7,774 nt of DNA from assembly GCA_016214105.1 (NCBI GenBank), contig JACRPD010000048.1:1-7774 (forward strand). Reading direction: 5' to 3'. The position numbers were made by a program, and so were the translations under genes. How positions within the stretch are numbered: the stretch's first letter is position 1; each line of letters opens with the position of its first letter. The notes under the pieces are model-generated. The model searched no databases and was not told the origin of the DNA. It saw nothing but the letters and a program-made list of their open reading frames with translations. Positions 3,205-7,774 of this stretch are shown here, piece by piece. This DNA is from Candidatus Magasanikiibacteriota bacterium. Lineage in GTDB: Bacteria > Patescibacteriota > Patescibacteriia > Magasanikbacterales > UBA922.

Positions 3205-5124
3205 ATGAGTAAAGTTCTCGGAATAGATCTCGGCACCACCAACTCCTGCATGGCCATCATTGAAGGCGGCCAGCCAAAGGTGTTGGAAAATAAAGAAGGC
3301 GCGCGGACTACGCCGTCTGTTGTCGCGGTTTCCAAGACCGGAGAAAGACTGGTCGGGCAGTTGGCTAAACGGCAATCAGTTACGAATCCGGAAAACACTT
3401 TGTATTCCATCAAACGGCTTATCGGCCGGAGATTTAATGACGCTGAAGTTCAGCGCGATTTGAAATTGATGCCGTACAAAATTATTCAATTAGGCGAGGG
3501 CGTTAAAATCAAGATGCAAGGCAAGGATTACAGCCCGCAGGAAATTTCCGCTATGGTTTTGCAAAAATTAAAAGCTGACGCGGAGGAGCGTTTGGGCGAG
3601 AAGATAAGCGAGGCGGTAATTACCGTGCCGGCGTATTTTGACGATTCCCAGCGCCAGGCGACCAAAGACGCGGGCGAAATTGCCGGTTTGAAAGTTTTGC
3701 GCATTATCAACGAGCCGACCGCCGCGGCTTTGGCTTATGGTTTTGACAAAAAAACCGAACAAAAAATCGCGGTTTATGATTTGGGCGGCGGCACGTTTGA
3801 TATTTCCATTTTGGAAATCGCGCCGGACAATGTGCAGGTGCTGTCAACGAACGGCGATACGCATTTGGGCGGCGATGATTTTGACCAGGTTATTATTAAG
3901 TGGATTCAAGATGAATTTAAACGCAGTGAAGGCATTGATTTGGGCAAAGACCCATTGGCTTTACAACGGATTAAAGAGGCCGCGGAAAAAGCCAAGATTG
4001 AATTATCAACTTCGCAAGATACGGAAATCAATCAGCCGTTTATCACTTCCGACGCCAACGGCCCGAAACATTTGGTAATGAAATTTTCCCGCGCCAAATT
4101 GGAAGAATTAATCGGCGATTTGGTTGAAAAAACTTTCGGACCGGTTAGGAAAGCGATGGAAGACGCGAAATTAAAACCGTCTGATTTACACGAAGTTGTG
4201 ATGGTCGGCGGCATGACTCGCATGCCGGTAGTGTTAAAAAAGGTTGAAGAATTTTTTGGCAAGAAACCAAACATCAGTGTTAATCCTGATGAAGTGGTCG
4301 CGGTTGGCGCGGCCGTGCAGGGCGGGGTTTTGCGCGGTGATGTTAAAGATGTGCTGTTGCTGGATGTTACGCCTTTGTCGCTTGGCATTGAAACCATGGG
4401 CAGTGTGATGACAAAACTGATTGAGCGCAATACCACGATTCCAACTTCAAAATCACAAACATTTTCCACTGCCGCGGATAATCAACCGAGCGTGGAAATT
4501 CACGTTTTGCAAGGCGAACGGCCGATGGCGCATGATAATAAGACATTGGGCAGATTCATGTTAGACGGCATTCCGCCGGCGCCAAGAGGCGTGCCGCAGG
4601 TTGAGGTGTCTTTTGATATTGACGCTAATGGTATTTTAAGCGTCAAAGCGAAAGATAAAGCCACCAGCAAAGAGCAGTCAATCAGAATAGAATCATCTTC
4701 GGGTTTGTCAAAAGACGAAATTGAAAAAATGAAAAAAGACGCGGAAGCGCACGCGACCGAAGATAAACAAAAACAGGAATTGATTGAAGCGCGCAATATC
4801 GCGGACACAATGATTTATACTACCGAGAAGATGATGAAGGACGTTGAGGAGAAAAAAATAACTGTTACTGATGAGGAGAAAAAAGCGGTTGAAACCGGTT
4901 TGCAGGCAGTAAAAGATGTTAAAGACAAAGACGACGTTGAGGCGATTAAAAAATCAGCGGAAGAATTATCCAAAGCCGCGCAAGCCGTGGGGATGAAGAT
5001 GTATCAGGCATCCGCAGATAAGAAGGGCGCGGATAACGCCGATAACCCTTCGGCTGGTGACGCTCAGGGCAAGAGTGAAGACAAGAAGGACGAGGGACCA
5101 ATTGAGGGCGAGGTTGTTAGTTGA
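3205..5124 (+). CDS. dnaK: Molecular chaperone DnaK (Hsp70)
   Basis: DnaK binds exposed hydrophobic peptides in an ATP-driven cycle with DnaJ and GrpE. The 639-aa protein is full length. The nucleotide-binding domain carries GIDLGTTNS (6-14), the catalytic lysine in SIKRLIGRRF (K70), VPAYFDDSQRQATKDA (141-156), the phosphate-2 loop DLGGGTFDIS with Thr197, and VMVGGMTRMP (332-341). The interdomain linker DVLLLDVTPLSLG (382-394) leads into the substrate-binding beta domain (ERNTTIPTSKSQTFSTAADNQ) and a helical lid. The tail is acidic and disordered and ends EGEVVS rather than the EEVD of eukaryotic Hsp70. The ATG at 3205 has no SD. No promoter or CIRCE was found in front, so expression probably depends on read-through from hrcA. 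Confidence 0.98.
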   Translation: MSKVLGIDLGTTNSCMAIIEGGQPKVLENKEGARTTPSVVAVSKTGERLVGQLAKRQSVTNPENTLYSIKRLIGRRFNDAEVQRDLKLMPYKIIQLGEGVKIKMQGKDYSPQEISAMVLQKLKADAEERLGEKISEAVITVPAYFDDSQRQATKDAGEIAGLKVLRIINEPTAAALAYGFDKKTEQKIAVYDLGGGTFDISILEIAPDNVQVLSTNGDTHLGGDDFDQVIIKWIQDEFKRSEGIDLGKDPLALQRIKEAAEKAKIELSTSQDTEINQPFITSDANGPKHLVMKFSRAKLEELIGDLVEKTFGPVRKAMEDAKLKPSDLHEVVMVGGMTRMPVVLKKVEEFFGKKPNISVNPDEVVAVGAAVQGGVLRGDVKDVLLLDVTPLSLGIETMGSVMTKLIERNTTIPTSKSQTFSTAADNQPSVEIHVLQGERPMAHDNKTLGRFMLDGIPPAPRGVPQVEVSFDIDANGILSVKAKDKATSKEQSIRIESSSGLSKDEIEKMKKDAEAHATEDKQKQELIEARNIADTMIYTTEKMMKDVEEKKITVTDEEKKAVETGLQAVKDVKDKDDVEAIKKSAEELSKAAQAVGMKMYQASADKKGADNADNPSAGDAQGKSEDKKDEGPIEGEVVS

Positions 5125-5136
5125 TGTCGAAAATTT

Positions 5137-5164
5137 TGTTCCATGTTACGTGTTACGTGATTTA
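5137..5164 (+). repeat. Heptad tandem array at the dnaK/dnaJ junction
   Basis: Four 7-base units run directly into the dnaJ start: TGTTCCA, TGTTACG, TGTTACG and TGATTTA; the final A is the first base of the ATG. It occupies the place where an SD would normally be. The first unit is the reverse complement of a unit of the array inside grpE. Confidence 0.75.
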
Positions 5165-6282
5165 TGAGTAAAGATTACTACAAAATTCTCGGCGTGGAAA
5201 AGAATGCTACGACTGATGAATTAAAAAAAGCGTTCAAGAAGCTCGCCATGCAACATCATCCGGACCGGCCGGGCGGGGATGAAAAAAAGTTTAAAGAAAT
5301 AAACGAGGCTTTTCAGGTGCTCGGCGACGCGGAAAAACGAAAGAAGTTTGACCAATTCGGTTCTGATTTTGAACAGCAGGGCGGTTGGGGCGGGGCTGGC
5401 GGCAGTTGGGAAGACGTGATGAACGCGTTCCGCCAGCAACAGGGCGGCGGTCAGGGCGGCTTTTCTTTTAACTTTGGCGGAGCTGATTTTGGCGATTTGT
5501 TCGGCGGTTTTGGGGACTTATTCGGCGGCGGTTCTTCACGCCGCAACGGACGCGCGTCTCGCGGTCGCGACATCCAAGTTGATGTTGAAATTGATTTCAA
5601 AGAAGCCGCTTTTGGGGTGGAAAAAAAGTTATCATTGCGCAAGCAATCAAAATGTGATGTTTGCAACGGCACTGGCAGCGAGCCTGGGAGTAAAGTGGAA
5701 ACCTGCGGCACTTGCCGCGGGCAAGGCCAAGTAACGCAAGTTCAGCGCACTTTTTTGGGCGCGATGCAAACCGTGGTTTCTTGCTCGGCTTGCAACGGCC
5801 GCGGACAAAAATCAAGTAAAGCCTGCAAACATTGCGGCGGCGATGGCATTCTCGCCAAAACTTCCAGCATTAATATAAAAATTCCCGCTGGCATAGATGA
5901 CGGCCAGTCTATTCGTTTATCCGGACATGGCGAAGCGGCGCCGCACGGCGGGCAAAGCGGCGATTTGTACGCGCAAGCGCACATTAAACATCAAAAAGTT
6001 TTTCATCGCGAAGGTTTTGATGTGTACACTGATAATGAAATCAGTTTTACCCAAGCTGTTTTGGGTGATAAGATTGAAGTGGAGACGATTGAGGGTTTAA
6101 TTCAAGTTGTTGTGCCGGAAGGCACGGAATCAGGTCAGTTAATTCGTTTGAAAGGCCGCGGCATTCCTTATCTTGGCCGTTCCGGAAGAGGGGATCATTA
6201 TGTTAGAGTAAAAATCAGAGTTCCGCGGAGAGTTAGCCGCGGCGTTAAGAAATTATTGGAAGAATTAAAAAGCGAGTTATAA
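5164..6282 (+). CDS. dnaJ: Co-chaperone DnaJ (Hsp40, class A)
   Basis: DnaJ delivers clients to DnaK and stimulates its ATPase. The 372-aa protein has the full class A order: a J domain (1-68) with the essential HPD at 32-34, a glycine/phenylalanine-rich stretch (about 72-125, with DLFGGFGDLFGGG), four CxxCxGxG zinc motifs starting at C164 (CDVCNGTG), C181 (CGTCRGQG), C207 (CSACNGRG) and C221 (CKHCGGDG), then two C-terminal beta domains with KIPAGIDDGQSIRLSGHGEA and VPEGTESGQLIRLKGRGIP. All eight zinc-binding cysteines are present. The start ATG at 5164 lies 39 bases after dnaK, without an SD and behind a heptad array. It is the last gene of the operon; a promoter for the next unit lies inside its 3' end. 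Confidence 0.98.
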   Translation: MSKDYYKILGVEKNATTDELKKAFKKLAMQHHPDRPGGDEKKFKEINEAFQVLGDAEKRKKFDQFGSDFEQQGGWGGAGGSWEDVMNAFRQQQGGGQGGFSFNFGGADFGDLFGGFGDLFGGGSSRRNGRASRGRDIQVDVEIDFKEAAFGVEKKLSLRKQSKCDVCNGTGSEPGSKVETCGTCRGQGQVTQVQRTFLGAMQTVVSCSACNGRGQKSSKACKHCGGDGILAKTSSINIKIPAGIDDGQSIRLSGHGEAAPHGGQSGDLYAQAHIKHQKVFHREGFDVYTDNEISFTQAVLGDKIEVETIEGLIQVVVPEGTESGQLIRLKGRGIPYLGRSGRGDHYVRVKIRVPRRVSRGVKKLLEELKSEL

Positions 6283-6283
6283 T
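6256..6283 (+). promoter_or_regulatory. Probable promoter of the SPOR-protein unit
   Basis: TATAAT at 6278-6283 has TTGGAA (6256-6261, four of six bases of the -35 consensus) 16 bases upstream. Both lie at the very end of dnaJ. A second TATAAT at 6292-6297 has no good -35 partner. Transcription from the first would start near 6290 and give a leader of about 110 bases containing two hairpins. Confidence 0.45.
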
Positions 6284-6303
6284 TTGTTCTTTATAATTTA
6301 GTT

Positions 6304-6372
6304 TGATTCGGTGTTATTTCTGTTTATCGTTTGATTGATAGAGATAACGCCGAATCAGCAAATGGTTTGCTG
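6304..6372 (+). other. Structured leader with two adjoining hairpins
   Basis: Hairpin 1 (6304-6357): TTGATTCGG-side bases pair with CCGAATCAA-like bases; GATTCGG (6305-6311) is exactly complementary to CCGAATC (6350-6356), pairing continues inward (TGTTAT with ATAACG, one G-T), and a second imperfect stem lies at 6320-6341. Hairpin 2: CAGCAAA (6356-6362) with TTTGCTG (6366-6372), loop TGG. The two share bases 6356-6357. Neither is followed by a T-tract, so they are not a classical terminator of dnaJ. They end about 20 bases before the SD of the next gene and could control its translation. Confidence 0.55.
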
Positions 6373-6402
6373 GGTTGGCAAGATAATAAAATGGAGGGAA
6401 AG

Positions 6403-7155
6403 ATGAAACTGACTTGCGATCCAATGAAGCGGCTTTGTTGTTCCATGATATTTCTCGCGATAGTGATCCTTCTGTTCTTGTTCTCCACGCCCCGCGCATG
6501 TTCCCGCCAAGACAGCGCCGCGTATCGAGCAACTGAAACTGCCACACCTGCTTCTATGACACCAGCAACCGTCGGTGTCATGCTTGACGCGCTGGTCAGA
6601 TTTCAAATGTGCATGCAGCCAGACGCGGCGACCGGAGCTCCCGAAGACATTCCGGTCATAGTGCTTGACCCGCCAAGCGACGCGTCGCCTTCCACCGAAG
6701 CTGCTGTCCCGGAACAGCCGGCCGCATCTCCGCCCGTGTTCGCTCCGCCTTCCACATCCTATTTTTTGCGAGTCAATCAGACTTTCGCTACCGAGAAAGA
6801 GGCGATAGACTACGCGGATAATGTGGTGGCTGAACCGGCTGATGAGTGCTGGATCGGAGCTAGCGGAGCGAGGGATAGTCAGAGGTTCACTTTGCTCATC
6901 GGACCGTTCCGGACGCAGGGCGAAACGGCGCGAGTCCAGACCAAGCTGACGCGCGCGAAAATTCGAACGCTATTCGTTAATGACGGCTACCTCCGCCGTT
7001 TTCGCTCCGTCATTCCAGTTCCGTCTCCTCAACAGCCAGCGGTCAGCAGTATAGCGCTTGCCGCAATTCAACCCATCAAACCACAAGGTCAGGCCATATT
7101 TCCACCTCGGCCGACCTATTCCCATTGCTTGTTTTTTGTAAGCAGCGGGGAGTAA
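6403..7155 (+). CDS. Membrane-anchored SPOR-domain protein (250 aa)
   Basis: The ATG at 6403 is chosen for its SD, GGAGG at 6393-6397, five bases upstream; an in-frame TTG at 6331 lies inside the leader hairpin. A basic start (CDPMKRLCC) and a hydrophobic run at about 14-27 (SMIFLAIVILLFLF) look like a signal anchor or signal peptide; the following TPRAC lacks a proper lipobox. A proline/alanine/serine-rich linker spans about 75-117. Residues about 118-193 resemble a SPOR domain: YFLRVNQTFATEKEAIDYADNV, then RFTLLIGPFRTQGETARVQTKL. SPOR domains bind denuded septal peptidoglycan, so a cell-wall or division role is likely. A proline-rich tail follows. Codon use is more GC-rich than in the chaperone genes, like the small genes at 181-692. 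It has its own leader and terminator. Confidence 0.75.
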   Translation: MKLTCDPMKRLCCSMIFLAIVILLFLFSTPRACSRQDSAAYRATETATPASMTPATVGVMLDALVRFQMCMQPDAATGAPEDIPVIVLDPPSDASPSTEAAVPEQPAASPPVFAPPSTSYFLRVNQTFATEKEAIDYADNVVAEPADECWIGASGARDSQRFTLLIGPFRTQGETARVQTKLTRAKIRTLFVNDGYLRRFRSVIPVPSPQQPAVSSIALAAIQPIKPQGQAIFPPRPTYSHCLFFVSSGE

Positions 7156-7157
7156 AT

Positions 7158-7182
7158 AATCTCGATTTAATCGGGATTTTTT
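7158..7182 (+). terminator. Rho-independent terminator after the SPOR gene
   Basis: AATCTCGAT (7158-7166) pairs with ATCGGGATT (7170-7178), nine pairs with one G-T, loop TTA, followed by Ts to 7182. It begins two bases after the stop codon. The -35 of the next promoter starts directly after it. Confidence 0.85.
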
Positions 7183-7183
7183 G

Positions 7184-7212
7184 TTGCTCGTTTTGTATTA
7201 TTAAGTTATAAT
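7184..7212 (+). promoter_or_regulatory. Promoter of the membrane-protein gene
   Basis: TATAAT at 7207-7212 is perfect; 17 bases upstream lies TTGCTC (7184-7189), a partial -35 match. The ATG at 7221 is only eight bases past the -10 box, so transcription probably starts at or next to the start codon and the mRNA is leaderless. No SD is possible in that space. Confidence 0.7.
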
Positions 7213-7220
7213 GTAGTCAT

Positions 7221-7772
7221 ATGAACTTCATCAATCTTTTTCCGTCATTAGACATTTTTATTTTGTTTTTATTTATCGCGACAGTGATTTTGCATTTGTT
7301 ATTCATAAAAAAATCCAAGCTGTTGGTCGGCTTGGTTGCGGTATACGCGAGTTTTATAATCGTTGTAATTCTGCCGATGTTTAACGCGACAGTGTTGGGT
7401 TGGCTGCAAGCGCGTCCGTTTGGAAAAATAACCGCCTTTGTCAGTTTAATTTTGGTTTTATATATTTTATTGTCTTTCAGCAATTTAGCGGAGTTTTCCA
7501 AGAACATAACTCCGACACAATTCGCAACTTCTTTAATTTATCGCGTCGCTCTAACCGGATTATTTTTTACCACCGTAATATATTTTTTACCGGACGCGAT
7601 TAAAATTAATTTTGGCGCGTTGACAAAAACTTTGTTTTTAAATCTTGTCGCGATGGCAATTTGGTTTATCATCTTTATCTATCCAGTTGCACTTGAGGAA
7701 GGTATGAAGTTTGCCATTCGCGAAGGCGGCCACACAGTTGGAGCAGGCGTAATGACCAAGATCACCAAGTGA
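7221..7772 (+). CDS. Multi-pass membrane protein with an EF-Tu C-terminal tail
   Basis: Residues 1-152 are a hydrophobic protein of unknown function with about five membrane segments (roughly 11-28, 34-52, 70-88, 105-122 and 138-152) joined by short basic loops (IKKSK, ARPFGK). I do not recognise the family. From about residue 153 the sequence switches to YPVALEEGMKFAIREGG and on to GAGVMTKITK, which is the conserved C-terminus of elongation factor Tu in frame and at the correct distance from its stop. The tail also has EF-Tu-like codons (ACC AAG ATC ACC AAG). The native end of the membrane protein is therefore probably missing. The gene is monocistronic, with an apparently leaderless start. 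The membrane part is confident as coding; the fused product may not exist. Confidence 0.7.
   Translation: MNFINLFPSLDIFILFLFIATVILHLLFIKKSKLLVGLVAVYASFIIVVILPMFNATVLGWLQARPFGKITAFVSLILVLYILLSFSNLAEFSKNITPTQFATSLIYRVALTGLFFTTVIYFLPDAIKINFGALTKTLFLNLVAMAIWFIIFIYPVALEEGMKFAIREGGHTVGAGVMTKITK
7677..7772 (+). other. 3' end of an EF-Tu (tuf) gene fused in frame
   Basis: About 96 bases encode the last ~31 residues of EF-Tu domain 3 and its TGA stop, two bases before the window ends. Key residues are FAIREGG and HTVGAG, near-invariant in bacterial EF-Tu. No other part of tuf is present. The length, close to one short sequencing read counted from the end, makes an assembly or library chimera the leading explanation. 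Confidence 0.85.
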
Positions 7773-7774
7773 TA

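Noticed and set aside
6331..6402. Upstream TTG start extending the SPOR protein to 274 aa
   Set aside because: The extension lies within the leader hairpins and the ATG at 6403 has a clear GGAGG.
5125..6402. tRNA or other structural RNA gene in the dnaK-dnaJ or dnaJ-SPOR gaps
   Set aside because: No cloverleaf or T-loop consensus was seen; the hairpins found do not fit a known RNA family.

Overview
The window looks like a stretch of a Candidate Phyla Radiation (Patescibacteria) genome, probably a small metagenomic contig. The reasons are compact gene spacing, core genes that start without a Shine-Dalgarno (SD) site, a shortened HrcA, low-complexity repeats between genes and several small orphan proteins. 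This is inference from style; no ribosomal RNA or complete phylogenetic marker is present. Standard stop codons are used, and TGA ends dnaK.

Layout. 1-110: repeated GACATTTT-type motifs that may be the end of a mobile element, then a near-consensus promoter. 115-786: a short GC-rich transcription unit with a leader hairpin, two small unknown genes (71 and 93 aa) with good SD sites, a 3' hairpin and a rho-independent terminator. 792-6282: a class I heat-shock operon with a sigma70-type promoter overlapped by a CIRCE operator, then hrcA, grpE, an inserted DUF559 endonuclease gene bracketed by inverted palindromic repeats, about 500 bp of repeat-rich DNA, dnaK and dnaJ. 6256-7182: a second GC-rich unit with a promoter inside the end of dnaJ, a structured leader, a strong SD, an anchored SPOR-domain protein and a terminator. 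7184-7774: a promoter giving an apparently leaderless mRNA for a multi-pass membrane protein. Its last ~30 residues are the C-terminus of elongation factor Tu, so the final ~100 bp are either a chimeric join or a real gene fusion.

How the genes work together. HrcA is expected to bind CIRCE and repress the operon; GrpE (nucleotide exchange factor), DnaK (Hsp70) and DnaJ (Hsp40) form the complete Hsp70 cycle. Only one CIRCE is seen, before hrcA, so dnaK and dnaJ probably depend on read-through across the DUF559 insertion.

The most unusual structures are (1) short tandem arrays of 7- or 8-base units at the gene junctions of the operon, one lying in frame inside grpE; (2) the DUF559 gene between mirror-image palindromic repeats, one of which also supplies its ribosome binding site; (3) the membrane protein-EF-Tu chimera at the right edge; and (4) the contrast between SD-led GC-rich cassettes and SD-less core genes.
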